A DNA stretch of 64,000 bases from Coriaria nepalensis (lineage: Eukaryota > Streptophyta > Magnoliopsida > Cucurbitales > Coriariaceae), in contig CP114492.1 in the NCBI GenBank assembly GCA_027186245.1, forward strand, positions 5,530,501-5,594,500, in the 5' to 3' direction. Under the pieces are notes generated by a model, which was not told the origin of the DNA, ran no database searches, and saw nothing but the letters and a program-made list of their open reading frames with translations. This document shows positions 1 through 12,330 of the stretch, one piece after another; within the stretch, counting starts at the first letter, position 1, and every line of letters starts with the position of its first letter. A program made the position numbers and the translations under genes.

Positions 1-2023
1 ATTATATAAAAATAATATTAATACGTTACATAATGAATATTTTTTATATTCATTTGATAATATATAAAAATATATATAGCCTTAAACTTAAATACAGAAA
101 TATATAGATTCATATTGGGTAATAATGGGACTAATATGAAGAATAGAGTCATTAAGATATATATCCCTCGTTCCAAATTCCAAAAGAGTTGGAAGACATG
201 AATATGTAATATATAAGGTTTTGGATGGTTTATCATATGATACTTATATAATCTCCAAGTATTTTAGACATCAAATGTTTGGGTCACCTACAGTGTGGTT
301 TTGATAGAGCCACCACATACAAGTAAATAATTAGTAGGTAATTGAAGTTGTTCAATGAATTATCTAATGATCACTCAATTTTACTTTTAAAATGGATGTT
401 GGAATCTCAAAAATAAATTGCAGAATTCGAAATCTTCTAAAAATATAGATAGAGTTCTCGATCTCGAACAACCTAGAAAAACTAAGGCTTCTATATATGT
501 ATAATGTATTTTCTCCCCCCTCAAGCATTCGCCTCAATGATTCTTTTGTTTTAATGTTGGTTTAATTGAGTGTTGGTTAAAATAATAAATAAAAATTACA
601 TTAATTTAAAAAAAAAATATATATATATATATATATATTGGAACAAAGATACGAGATAGACTATATGTTAGTATTGAAGTTTGCATTTTGGATGCATGCA
701 ATTCACGTAAATCGGTATAGACTTAAAATGTGTTTGTGAAACGGCTCCAAATTCCAAGGAGTACGAACTAAATAGATAAAAGAAAAGTTTAGCACAGTGC
801 ATGGATTGGATTGATGGTGCACATGACTATATGTTAGTATTGAATTTTTAATATACTCTTCGAGTCTATATTTCTATTGATTTTGATTTGATTAGGGAAT
901 GTCAGAAATGATGATGTATCTAAGAGTATATTAAAAGTCCGCTAGTATTTAGCTTCCTTCCATGCAATTAAGAATTTGCAAAGTTGCATGTGAGGCTGTC
1001 GCATGAGAATAAGGATCAGATGGGACACACATGGAACTGATATTATATATTATACATATAGAGAGGAAAATTGTAAAGAAAATACGATACGATGGTTTTG
1101 GTCAATATTATTGGGCTGCATTGCCCATGTGATTCCTGCAAATCTAAGGACAAAGCTTATTAATATCAGGATGGGGGTACTATTGCCTCTCAGTCAAACA
1201 ACATGGACAATATATGGACCACTTACTTCTAGGAGTCATTACCTTACGTCTTTCGACTCTTAACATTTGATGTTTGCTTTTATTAATCATCTACTCAATT
1301 TTCAATGGTGTTTGGCAATTTTTTCAATGGAAATCACTTCTGTACTTATTAATTCATCCCTTCCTTGTTCAAGAAAAGCTTCCTTTTTTGGGGGGTGGGG
1401 GGGGGGGGGGCAATGTCTAAGAGTAATAGTGAATTCAAAAATATCCAAAGGTTTAACCTAAAAATACGTTGAAAATATTATCCCATACATATAAACCTAA
1501 AAATGGAGAAAAACAATTCAAAAAAAAATTATGCTCCATTTTCAGAGTTACTTTTGGGCTAAATGTACTGTTTTAGACCATTTGAAACTGTGATTTTAAG
1601 CTTTTTTTTAACTACCTTTACAATCATTGTTAAAGTTTGATATTTGTGTTTTTTTTTAATGTATTTTTGTTAAAAGTAATTATTTATAATAATTATTAAA
1701 ATATAAATTTTTTTTTCTTACTTTATTACATCTTTTTAGTATTTTCCCAATCATATTTCCGGAATTAAAAAATGCAAAAAGAAAAAAAAAAAGCAAAATA
1801 AATTGTTACTTAGATGTAACTTTATTATAAGCACCGTTCTAAAATCCAATTAAAATTAGACCTTAATTTACCAAAATTCCAGTTTAATTAACTTTGCTAA
1901 ATAAAGGCTTAATATTATGTCTCAACAGTCATACAATATATTATTCATAATGTATCTCATTCTTTTAAATGATGTTCTCGTAATAAAATAGTTTTCTAAC
2001 AATAAATTTTTATATGAATATTA
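1..2023. other. AT-rich intergenic DNA, no gene recognised
   Basis: Only short, unconvincing open frames occur here (for example 1003-1263 and 1267-1461), with no recognisable domain. Visible structures are a (TA)n tract near 617-639, a run of G at about 1390-1411, and a 15-bp perfect inverted repeat (846-860 against 922-936). I see no promoter or exon that can be supported. Confidence 0.6.
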
Positions 2024-4554
2024 TGTTGGGAATCGAGTTTACAAAATTACAGCGAAATCAATAATTTGTTTTAGGATATAACAAAAATTAAAAAAAAATA
2101 TATATTTGACAATATTTTATATATATAAATTAATCTTAAACATTAAATAGAGAAATCATACTTTTATTCATGTAAATCGACCGTTAAGACTCACGTCACA
2201 ATTGTCTAAGTCGATTCTCAATACATTATAACGTGTGTGTGCATGTAGAGATGACAAAATTTTCTTTTTTGTGATCTCTACTTATTCTCTAAATAATTAG
2301 ACTATGATATATTTATATAATTTTATTATGATTTCTATTTAATACTATTTTTAGTTTAAATATAATATTGAATAATAATAAAATAATGAGATATCTCTTA
2401 ATGATCTTTTTTATTCAGTTAAATTTTTTCAAATTTAATTTAAAATAGAATTTTATCTATTTTAAACGAAATCATATTTTATTTGAATATTAAATTAGTT
2501 TCTCAAAATAATTTAAATTTAATTTTCTTAATTTTAATATTAAATTAATATCTCATAATAACTTAATATTATACACCATATTTAATTTAAAATTAAATAT
2601 GTTATTATTTTATAAAGTGTATTTCAAAAATCACCATATTAAAATAATATTTAATTATATCTTTTAATTAATTAATTCTCTAACAAACGAATTAACATAA
2701 ATTATCTCATAATTATATATTTACCCTAGAAAATTATTTTCTTTGCAAATAAATCATTTCTCTACCTTTTTATCATTCTTACCCTATACAATATTTTATA
2801 GAGGCGGCCTGGTGACCATGAACTTATAATTTCAAGCTCCAATAAATTGGATTATTAATTGAACTATTTAATCTAATAACTTTTATTTATTAATCTCAAT
2901 ATTATTCCACTAAAAATGTGGGATTGCACTTTTATAACTATATAACAAATTACTGAGCAATCTGTAGTAATCCAGTGATATTATCATTACGTTACAATCG
3001 TCTAAGTCGATTCTCAACACACTATAATGTGTGTGTGCATACAAAGATGACAAAAATGTCTTTTTGGTGACCTCTACTCCTTCTCTAAATAATTAGACTA
3101 TGATATATTTATATAATTTTATTAGGATTTCTATTTAATATTATTATTTTTATTTAAATACTTTAAATTAATTTGAATTAATAATTCAAATATAATATAA
3201 AATAATAATAAAATAATGAGATATCTCTTAATGATTTTTTTTATTCAATCAAATTTTTTCAAATTTAATTTAAAATAGAATTTTATCTATTTTAAACCAA
3301 ATCATATTTTATTTGAATATTAAATTAGTTTCTCAAATCAGTTTAAATTTGATTTTCCTAATCTTAATATTAAATTAATATCTCATAATAAATTAATATT
3401 ATACAACATATTTAATTTAAAATTAAATATATTATTATTTTATAAAGTGTTTCAAAAATCACCATATTAAAATAATATTTAATTATATATTTTAATTAAT
3501 TAATTCTCTAATTAACTAATTAATATAAATTATCTTATAATTATAGATTTACTCTAGAAAATTATTTTCTTTGCAAATAAATCATTTCTCTACCTTTTTA
3601 TCATTCTTACCTTATACAATATTTTATAGAGGTGGCCTGGTGACCATTAACCTAAATTTCAAGCTCCAATAAATTGGATTATTAATTGAACTCTTTAATC
3701 TAATAAATTTTATTTATTAATTTTAATATTATTCCACTAAAAATGTGGGATTGCACTCTTATAGTTATAGAACAAATTACTGAGCAATCTGTATTAATCC
3801 ATTGATATTATCATTACATGCAATTTAATCTTCTAATAATTAATTCATAATTAGATTTGGTCAAAATTATTGTTTTACCCCTCTAATTATCTATCTCTTT
3901 ATCCTTAAGTACCATTAATTCACTAATGAACGATCAATTTATAACTTAATTATAAATTTGAGCTCAAAACCATTTAGTTCTAGAATTAACCCTTAAGGGA
4001 ACCAACATATAATTTTATATGAAAAATATTTGGATTTCATATCTGTAAATAATATTCTCGGCCGTATCTCAATAAATCTCCAAAGCAAAAGACTTTAGCC
4101 TGTCTTACAAAAAAAATCATGAAGAGTGAATCAAGAGATTTAGTTCATATAAACATGAGTTCATGACTACTCAGGATTCAGATTGATCTGCATACGATTA
4201 TGAGGCATGTCTTATATAATCTAATTATATAAAACACATCTACTAAGATGTCTATCTACATCATTGATCCGGATCTAGATCATTTGTATTCATAATGCTG
4301 GTGGACAATACTAGCAACCATTAATTAAAGATTTTATACTTTAATATGTTGCGGATAATTTAGTTCATTATTTATAATTTTAATCTTATCGTACTAATAC
4401 AAGATTATAGTTACATAAATGAATTTTGAATTTTCTAATATTTATACAAATTATTCAATAATAACACATTTAAACATTTATATAGAAAAATATCACTTTT
4501 ATTAATTTAATAAAATTGTACTTATTACATGTTTTTAGGGCATCATGCCCAACA
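2024..4554 (-). repeat. 3' LTR of copia element, internally duplicated
   Basis: About 2.53 kb, starting TGTTGGG (2024) and ending CCCAACA (4554), directly next to a purine-rich tract on the minus strand (about 4555-4570). Much of the length comes from a direct tandem duplication, 2198-2993 and 2994-3820. Without it the LTR would be about 1.7 kb. Its right-hand 350 bases (about 4195-4540) are matched by the 5' LTR remnant near 8690-9000. Confidence 0.8.
2198..3820. repeat. Two-copy tandem duplication inside the LTR
   Basis: Copy A (2198-2993) and copy B (2994-3820) start with the same CTAAGTCGATTCTCAA-type sequence and GTGTGTGTGC tract. They end with the same CTGAGCAATCTGTA and TTATCATTAC strings. 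The copies differ by scattered substitutions and a small indel (copy B has about 30 extra bases near 3140-3190), so the duplication is not recent. Confidence 0.85.
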
Positions 4555-4570
4555 ATCTCCCACTTGCCCT
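4555..4570 (-). promoter_or_regulatory. Polypurine tract of copia element
   Basis: On the minus strand the purine-rich AGGGCAAGTGGGAGAT immediately precedes the LTR start TGTTGGG. This is the expected site for plus-strand DNA priming in an LTR retrotransposon. Confidence 0.7.
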
Positions 4571-4589
4571 AATTCAAGTAATGCATCTC

Positions 4590-6150
4590 CCATATCCCTA
4601 AATTACGTACCTGGTCCTCAAAAGAGTTCATTGGAAGTGTCTTGGTAAATAGATCCAGAAGATTCTGTTCTGACGTTTCTTCATAATTGTCACATCATCT
4701 CGGTGTACTATTTCTCTTATTAGATGATATTTTCTCTCTATATGTTTTCCCCTCTTGTGACTCCTAAATTCCTTTAAATTAGCTATTGCACCAATATTAT
4801 TACAGTACAGGATTAATGGCTTATCCATATTTGAAATAACTTACAGATCAATATAGAACTTCTTGAGCCAAACCGCCTCTTTCGATGCTTCACAAGTTGC
4901 TATATAATCAGTTTCCATGATAGAATCTGCAATACTGGATTATTGGATACTTCTCCAAACTGCAACTCCTCCACCAAGTGTGAACATTGATATAGAAGTT
5001 GACTTTCGACTATCTTTATCTGATTGAAAATCAGAATCAGTATATCCAGTGGGGTTCAAGTTTCCACCTGAATAAACAAGCATATAGTCTATTGTTCTCC
5101 GAAGATACTTGAGAATATGCTTTACCGCTATCTAGTGTTCTAAACCAAGATTTGATTAATAACGACTGACTAACCTTACTGCATAACAAATGTCAGGTTT
5201 TATACACAACATGATATACATAAGACTGCCTACAATTGAGGCATAAGGAATCTATCTCATCTCTTCTTCTTTCTAAGGTGTCTTTGGACATTGCTCTTTA
5301 GAAACAATTACTCAATGTCTGGTCAGTAATCGACCCTTCTTGGAGTTTTGTATTGGGAATCGAGCTATCACCTTATCTATATAAGAGACTTGAGATAGTG
5401 TCAAAAGCTTGTTATTTCTATCTCTTAGGATTTGGATTCCTATAACATAGTTTGCTTATGCAAATCTTTCTTTTGGAATTGCTCGACTAGCCATTTCTTC
5501 ATGTTTGACAATATTTCTACATAATTCCCAATGAGTAAAATATCGTCTATTTAAAGAACTAAGAAAACCACTTTCTTACTCTGATGTGTTCATAGACATA
5601 TAGTTTGTCAATATTTTGTTCAAAGTCATACATCTTGATAGTCTCATCAAACTTTAGGTTTCATGACCTAGAGGCTTGCAAAATCCATAAATGGATCTAA
5701 GAAACCTGCAAACCTCTCACTCTTGGCCTTTTTGCACAAAACCTTCGGGTTGCATAATATAAATGCTCTCTTCAAGATAGCCATTTAGAAAAGTTGTCTT
5801 GACATTCATTTACCATATCTCATAATTTAAACTAGCGGCTATGGATAAAAGAATATATGTATGACTTTAGCATGGCAACGGGAGAAAAAAAAACTCTTCA
5901 TAATCTACTCTTTCCCTTTGGGTATAGGCTTTTGCTACAAGTCGTACCTTGAAAATCTCTACTTTCACATCTATGCCTCTTTTCTTCTTGAAGATCTATT
6001 TACATTCACTAGGCCTGACATCTTCAGGTGGATCTACAAGTTTCCACAAAAATTAGAATGCATGGATTCCATTTCTTGGTTCATTTCTTCTTCCCATTTA
6101 TCCTTTTTATAATCAATTATTACATCTTTAAAGGTTAATGGATCATCATG
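4590..6150 (-). pseudogene. Copia reverse transcriptase and RNase H remnant
   Basis: Minus-strand frames, broken by stops and shifts, give typical copia pol segments. The RNase H end at 4628-4828 contains CNNIGAIANLKE and HIERKYHLIRE, where intact relatives have a D in place of the first N. The RT part around 5520-5800 contains LDVKT-type and 'LQIDDILLIGNY' strings, the latter at the position of the RT active-site loop. No frame is long enough to encode an enzyme. It belongs to the element at 2024-9003. Confidence 0.75.
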
Positions 6151-6179
6151 GTTTGTGTCTAACACTAGAACTTGTGCCT

Positions 6180-7330
6180 CATGTTTATAATGAGCAGGTT
6201 GTCTCACAATCCTCCCACTACAATGAGGTATTAGGGAGTTCTGACAAGGAGGATATGTGGTTTCTTGATATTGTCATTTATCATATGGTGATTGAGATAG
6301 TATGAGCTAATTAGAAAATCCAATTCTTATAATACTACCTTACCACAAGATTTGTGGTTTGTCATATAGTCATGTTTGAGAAATATTACATTTGTCAATA
6401 CAAACACATTTTTCTCATAAGGACTATAAAAGTAACCTTCCCTTATGCCGAAAGCATAGCCAACGAATATGTAAATTTTAGATCGCGAGTCCAACTTCCC
6501 AATCTTAGATTTCAGCACGTGTGCTGGACACTCCCATATATGCGAAAATGGCATAAACTAGGTTTAGTACCATTACACAACTCTAAGGGTGTCTTTTGTA
6601 TATACTTAAATGGAGCTACATTTAAAATATATACAGCGGTTTGAAGTGCATATCTCCAGAATGTGAGTGGTAGGGATGAGTAGCTTAACATTGACCTAAC
6701 TATATCCAATAAGGTTATATTTCTCATTTTTGCAACACCATTTTGCTATGGTGTTCCAGGTACTGTGAGTTGGGATAAAATACTATGCTCCAACAAATTA
6801 TCCTTGAACTCAAAATTAAGGTATTCACCTCCTCGATCTGATCGAAGTGTATAAGTGATTTTTTAAACTGATTTTTAGCTTCTACTCGGAATTCTTTGAA
6901 CTTTCCAAAAGTTTTAGATTTCCTTTGCATTAGGTATATATATCCATATGTTGAATAATCATCAATGAAGGTGACAAAATATTCATAACCCCCCTCTTAC
7001 TTGTACATTTATTGAACTGCAGATGTCGCTCTGTACTAATCGAAGTGGTTCTTTAGCTCTTTAGCCCTTTGCACAGAAAAACCTCTTAGTCACTTTTCCT
7101 TCTAGACAAGATTCACAAACTGAAAGAGTGCCAACATCTAGCTCTCTTAAGGAACCATCCTTTACTAACATGTTTATCCAATCAAAATTGATATGTCCTA
7201 ATCTAAGATGCCAAAGATTTGTATCATCACTTTGAGAAACCTTTTATCACTTTGAACCAAAGATCGTTCATTCGGTTTAAAAAGATAGAGTTCGTTAGTT
7301 TGTTTTGCATGAAAAATATCAAAATCATTT
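6180..7330 (-). pseudogene. Copia integrase remnant
   Basis: Minus-strand segments at 6327-6554, 6512-6727 and 6724-6930 (other frames used in places) match the copia integrase core. They include SDRGGEYL near 6830, a QNGVA-like string and the end of the core with LPLTFWRYALQTAVYILN. The region is split over several frames by indels and stops, so no working integrase can be made. Confidence 0.75.
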
Positions 7331-7588
7331 TTAGAAATAACGATCTCATTATTAATAAAAAGAAATATCAAAATCTTATTTATGTAACATAGATAAAGAA
7401 ATTAAATTTCTACAAAATCCATGAATAAAATAAACATTGTTCAAAATACGATAATTATTGCTAAAAACTAAACAAACTGCTCCTACTACTTTGGCCGAAA
7501 TGATCGCACACTATCAACTCTCATCATCACATCACCAATAGCAAGCTACCTCGAAAAACTAAGTATCTACAAAGAAGAACAAACATGA

Positions 7589-8535
7589 TTAGTGGCTCCC
7601 TCCCGAATCTACTATCCAAGATGATAAATCATCTTTCACTAAGCAGGCTTCTAAAACAAGTAAATAAAATTTACCCTTCTTTTTCCCTTTCAGCTTAGAG
7701 AGATACTTGTTACAGTTTCTCTTCCAATGGTCATCAACTCCGTAGTGTAAACACTTTCCCTTGGTTTCCTTTTTATTGGAGTTGTCGTTCTTCTTATTCT
7801 CCTTGCTTTTAAGTGACTTCTTGACTTTCTTTCCCTTCTTGTCCTTACCATTGGTGTTATTCCTCTTATTATCCTTAGCATTAGAGGAAAACAACTTTTG
7901 TTCAGTAATATTTGTTTCACCCTCTTTAGACGTGGCCTTATTAAGGGTCTCAATAGTCTCCAATTCATTCAACAGTCGAGTCATATTGTACTGCAGCTTG
8001 TTCATGACATAGTTAGTAGTGAGTACAACAAAAGCCGGTGAGAGTGACTTAAGTATGATGCTTACTTGAGTGCGCTCATCAATGGTAGCCATATGCATTT
8101 CCGCCTCATGCATCGTGTTGATCATATTTAAAACATGATCTCTTATAGAAATTTCTTTCTTTATCTTGATGTTCATATAGGTTCTAGTAGGCTTATGACG
8201 ACTTTGGTCGGATTGCTGCCCAAATAAAGTCTGGAGATAGTCCAATATCTCATATACAGTCTCACGTTTTCATGTTTCTTCTTAAGAACATTACTCATAC
8301 TCATCAACATGTAGCATTTGGTCTTGTTATTGGATTGGATCCAATTGTCATACTTTTTCTGTACATTACGGGCAATAATAGCAGCAGCCTCTTAAGTGTA
8401 TTTCTCGGTCAAGACAAATTTATGGTTCTCACAGATTAATACCATATTCAAGTTTGATTTCCATCTCATAAAATTGTCACCAGTTAATTTGTATTTATTA
8501 AGTAAAGCGGTAACGAGGTTATTGATTGATGACAT
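7589..8535 (-). pseudogene. Copia gag (UBN2-type) and protease start, broken
   Basis: A likely gag start is the ATG at 8535 (minus strand), giving MSSINNLVTALLNKYKLTGD and then the tryptophan-containing NFMRWKSNL, typical of UBN2-family copia gag. After a frame break, the frame 8245-7589 (218 aa) carries the rest. It has a lysine-rich segment, then a zinc knuckle with the second cysteine replaced (CLHYGVDDHWKRNC), then WIVDSG, the start of the aspartic protease with its DSG active site. It stops just after this motif. Confidence 0.75.
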
Positions 8536-8689
8536 GATGATTGTTGAAATATTGATAAACAGTAACGGGGTAATGGGGTCACCAGTTAATTTGATTGAAA
8601 TATTGATAAACAGTATCATGAAGACATGACGATTAAAGCGGTAACGGGGTTCTTTATGGCAAACAATATGTATTGATAAAGAATTAATT

Positions 8690-9003
8690 CATATCGGGTC
8701 ATATCTTATATAATCTAATTAGCAGCTCCACTAATATGTCTATTTACATTAATGATGCAGATCTAGATCATTTGCATTTATAATGTTAGTGGACCATACT
8801 AGTAACTATTAATTAAATATTTTATACTTTAATATGTTGCAGATAATTTAATTCATTATCTATAATTTTAATATTATCGTATTAATACAAGATTATAGTT
8901 ATATAAATATATTTATATATTTAAATAATTAAATAATAATAATAATATTTATTAATTTTATAAAATTATATTTTTTATATTTTTTAAAATACTGTATCCG
9001 AAA
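8690..9003 (-). repeat. Truncated 5' LTR of copia element
   Basis: About 310 bases match the right end (U3 side) of the LTR at 4195-4554, including shared strings such as TTTTATACTTTAATATGTTG and AATACAAGATTATAGTTA. The R-U5 portion and the primer-binding site that should lie between this piece and gag are missing. Short repeated GGTAACGGGG and ATATTGATAAACAGTA strings (8505-8650) mark the deletion boundary. Confidence 0.7.
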
Positions 9004-9008
9004 TATTA

Positions 9009-11580
9009 TTATATATTATTTTAATAATTTAATAAATAAAATTATATTATTTTTCGTACACGTAAGCACTCGGTCCAAAGGCTCAATTATTAATTTTATG
9101 CACCTAAAGAATTTAATTACCGTCAGTGATATTATAAGCAATACCACCTAGCTCTATACTCTTCACTAGTTAGCTAGGTAGTTAGATGGCTGATAATTAG
9201 ATCCAAATGTTACAATCTAGCCTCAAACTTGACAACAACAACACAATGCCAGAAACGGCCATAAACAATTGGATGATCACATGGAAAATGGAATGGTACT
9301 ACATTATTGTGTCGTTGCTTTCCTTCTAAAAATATTATCATAAAACTTTATAATGCCAATATAAGTTAGATGTTGACCATCTTTTTCTTTGCTTATAACT
9401 ATTTATTTATAAAGCAATTCACGGACTTTATTTATTTATTTTTCTACACTAGCAGTTGGCCACTTTTTAACTCGCTCAATGAAAATGCTTTGATTGTTCA
9501 AACTAAATTGTTGGAGCTACATGATTTGACCTCATCTATGGAAATGAGTTTATTTCCAATATAATTATTAATTTTCAAGACATTCTTAGGAGTATTCGAA
9601 ACTATATATTATACATATATAATAATATTATAAAATAACTAGGTAAGGATTGATTAACATTTTCTGTTATCATTGAAAGGTTCTAGGTCGATCTCTACCC
9701 TAGTCTAGGTTGGGTGGGGCATTCAACATCATAGAGTTTAGATTCATACCATTTTTTATGTAACCCTAGCTTACTCCATTCACAATACATCATATGAAAA
9801 CATATTTAAACATGGTATATACATTATCACAAATGCATGCAATATTAACCACTTAATAGGCATACATGTAATGTTATTATTTAATAAAATAGATAGTATA
9901 GTATTGCTTATTTAATGTATGATAATATAACATGACTCATGAAAATCCAAACAACATTTTTAGATTTCACTAGTCTAAAATCTTGACAATTTGAAATAGT
10001 CATGTTAATCAATCATGGTTTGATCGTACAATGGCAGCACATATAAAGAAATTTTTCATAAATATGCACTTTCCTAAACTAGAACAATTCCCGATAAAAT
10101 GTGCGGAAATTTTTTCTTAATTTAGAATTCTTTTAAAAAACAAGCAAGTAATTTAAAAATGAGATAGTTTTACTAATTTGAAACTCTTTTAAAATAGGAC
10201 TTGTTCGGAAAAACTACCCAATCTCGAACAATTTCAAAGTTAGATCAATTATCAAAATAAGAAAAGTTCCTATTCTCGAACATTTACAAAATTAAGTGAG
10301 CTACCAAAATAATTTAGGTAACTAAAAAATCTTATAAGAAACAATTTCTAAAATCATATGATTATAAAAATTAAACTTTGTAAATAATTTAGAATAATTA
10401 ATTTAAATAATCATAACAACTAATTGGTACTTGATCCAATTAGACTAAAAGTTAAATTAGGTCCAATTAATATAGGCTTATTATATAAGGAAGATGAGGG
10501 CTGAGATATAGAGAGAGGGAGGGGAGGGAGTTCTAGCGGTCAAGGGTGGGGAAACAAAAAATTTTAAACTAGCGGGAAAGGATGGGGTGGTGGGCAAGGA
10601 TGATAGTGAAGTAGATTGTGTTAGGGGTAAAATTTAAAAAAAATTAATGATAATTAAAGTACTATTAAAAATATAAAAATAAAAGTTAATGATTTAAAAT
10701 AAATTTTTTTTATTGATCAAATTTAAAACTTTAAATCATTTATGGCGGTCAAGGAATTAGTAAAAGGTCTATAGAGATGAAAAATTGACTGATAAATAAT
10801 AATGGAGTGAGTTAAATAATATAATATAAATTTTGATGTTAAAAATAAAAGAAATATTTAATTTAAGATAAATTTTGAAAGGAGAATCAATTTTTTTAGC
10901 TTGAATATAAATAAATATTTGTAAAATAGATCAAATTTTGAAATGTGTAAAATAATTATATTTTTAAATTTAGATGGATAAAATTATTAATTTATCATTA
11001 TCTTCATTAACTAAAAAGTAGCGAAGAAAAATTTTGATTTAGTCTAAAATTTATCTTCAATTTAGATATGAAAAAGAAAAAAAGGGAAGAGATGCATGAT
11101 AGAATAAAGAAATAGAGCATTATATGAAGTGTTGGGTCGATCCGAAAGAGAAAAATTTGTAGAAAGAGAGTTCGCTATGGAGAATTGGAAGAGACACTCG
11201 ATAGTAGCGAAGCTCGTCACAATGACGATGGCAGTGATCCATTGTGGCGAGTAAAATACTACTTCCTGATCCATGGCGAAGACGAGCCATTCAACTTCGC
11301 AAAACTCGTGCAGACCATGATGCTTCAACAAGCTAAGCAATGCGTTCCCTCTTAGAGGCTCCATCCTACTGCCAGGAGGAAGAAAGGTGAGCAACGAAAA
11401 TGAAAATGAAGAGGAGGAAGAAGGGTATTTTAGTTATTAAAAAAATTCATTTAAAAAATAGAGCCGGTTCACTAAAATCTTAGAAGAAAATGTATTTTCT
11501 AAAACAAGTTTTGAGAGGGAGCTTGGTTGTCAAATTCTCCCATTTGCTTTGCTAACATGGTGGAACATTTTAATGGTTAC
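9009..11580. other. Intergenic AT-rich DNA, no gene recognised
   Basis: No coding region can be supported. A minus-strand frame at 11062-11394 (110 aa) has no recognisable motif and I treat it as chance or very old coding DNA. The block around 9780-10330 shares short strings with 31.6-31.9 kb (ATGAAAATCCAAA followed by TTTTTAGAT), suggesting both are decayed retroelement LTR or leader sequence. Confidence 0.5.
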
Positions 11581-11607
11581 ATTAACAATGCGACCAAATT
11601 AATAGAA

Positions 11608-11643
11608 GTGTTAGAAGGAGCAAAATCAACGGGTGCTAGAGCT
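11608..11643 (+). pseudogene. atp9-like N-terminal fragment (mitochondrial origin)
   Basis: Translation from the GTG at 11608 gives VLEGAKSTGARA. Plant mitochondrial ATP synthase subunit 9 (the c-ring proteolipid of complex V) starts MLEGAK and continues S-I-G-A-G-A, so 9 of 12 residues agree. The similarity ends there and the frame then runs to a stop at about 11694. The DNA match includes GTTAGAAGGAGCAAAATCAA. The fragment is too short to function. Confidence 0.55.
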
Positions 11644-11888
11644 AAAGCCCTGAGGCTAATAGCCTCATTGTTGTCCTGGCTCGGGTGTGAAGGATAAACA
11701 TTGGCTATGATAATATGATTCTATCCGTTCGAGTCCTAGGTCTACCGGTAGGTCGTCCTCTGAGTCACTCTCGCGAGCAAAGAAGAACCAAGATGGAATC
11801 CATACCAAGCACACTATAGTTCTTCACTACTCGTAGAGGCTTGACGGAGTTAAGTTGTATGGAGGGAATTATTTTTTCTCAATCAAGA

Positions 11889-11933
11889 ATGCCTCAACTG
11901 ATTAAATTCACTTATTTCACACAACGTTTCTAA
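11889..11933 (+). pseudogene. atp8 (orfB)-like start fragment (mitochondrial origin)
   Basis: The frame reads MPQLIKFTYFTQRF and then stops at 11931-11933. Plant mitochondrial atp8 (orfB, a stator subunit of ATP synthase) begins MPQLDKFTYFTQFF, so 12 of 14 residues agree. After this point the sequence no longer follows atp8. The D-to-I and F-to-R changes plus the stop make this a non-functional stub. Stubs of this gene are known in chimeric mitochondrial ORFs, which is one possible source. Confidence 0.7.
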
Positions 11934-12330
11934 TATGCTGAAGTATAAAGTAACCAATCGTAGAATTATTCGTAGTAAAAGGATGTGCAATGTAAAGTAA
12001 ACTCAAGAGTTGACTTGCTCTATGTGAAAAAGGTGATTAGAAATCCCATTGCTTAGAGTAGCAAGCCCTTCTGAAGCCCTTAGTCGTCGCAATAGTAGAT
12101 CATTCCCTCACAACTAAGTCAAAGCTGCATACTTCTTAAGAAGAACAAGCGTAGCAAATCACATGGATAAGCACCTACCTTCCAATACGCGGATTGATAG
12201 GGGCAGGTGAAGCATGAAAGGGATGCCCATATTCAATCTCATGAAATACACCTATCGATCAATGAAAGAAGAGTGAGTTTGCAATCCCTCATTAATAGTG
12301 CTAGTTCGGTTTTCACATAAATAAGATAAG

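Larger units (their letters stand above)
2024..9003 (-). mobile_element. Ty1/copia LTR retrotransposon, degenerate, minus strand
   Basis: The element reads leftwards. The 3' LTR lies at 2024-4554, followed by a polypurine tract, then RNase H, RT, integrase, protease and gag going right. A truncated 5' LTR sits at about 8690-9003. The 3' LTR is bounded by TGTTGGG and CCCAACA, a perfect 7-bp terminal inverted repeat. A 5-bp TATTA lies at 2019-2023 and again at 9004-9008, a possible target-site duplication, although the AT-rich context weakens this. Every coding part contains stops or frameshifts, so the element is dead. The order PR-IN-RT-RNase H identifies copia rather than gypsy. Confidence 0.85.
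11590..12330 (+). other. Probable nuclear insertion of mitochondrial DNA (NUMT)
   Basis: This block is visibly richer in G+C than its surroundings and has the texture of plant mitochondrial DNA. It holds two recognisable starts of mitochondrial ATP synthase genes, an atp9-like string at 11608-11643 and an atp8-like start at 11889-11933, neither continuing into the rest of its gene. Two genes that are separate in mitochondria appearing as stubs 250 bases apart suggests a recombined, chimeric mitochondrial source or later rearrangement in the nucleus. The edges are estimated from composition and are uncertain. Confidence 0.6.

Noticed and set aside
6354..6644. Plus-strand frame of 96 aa
   Set aside because: Shadow of the minus-strand copia integrase remnant.
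7761..8012. Plus-strand hydrophobic frame that looks like a membrane protein
   Set aside because: It is the antisense of the Lys-rich copia gag segment. Antisense of lysine codons reads as Phe/Leu.
11062..11394. Minus-strand frame of 110 aa
   Set aside because: No recognised motif, no splice context and no neighbouring coding evidence.
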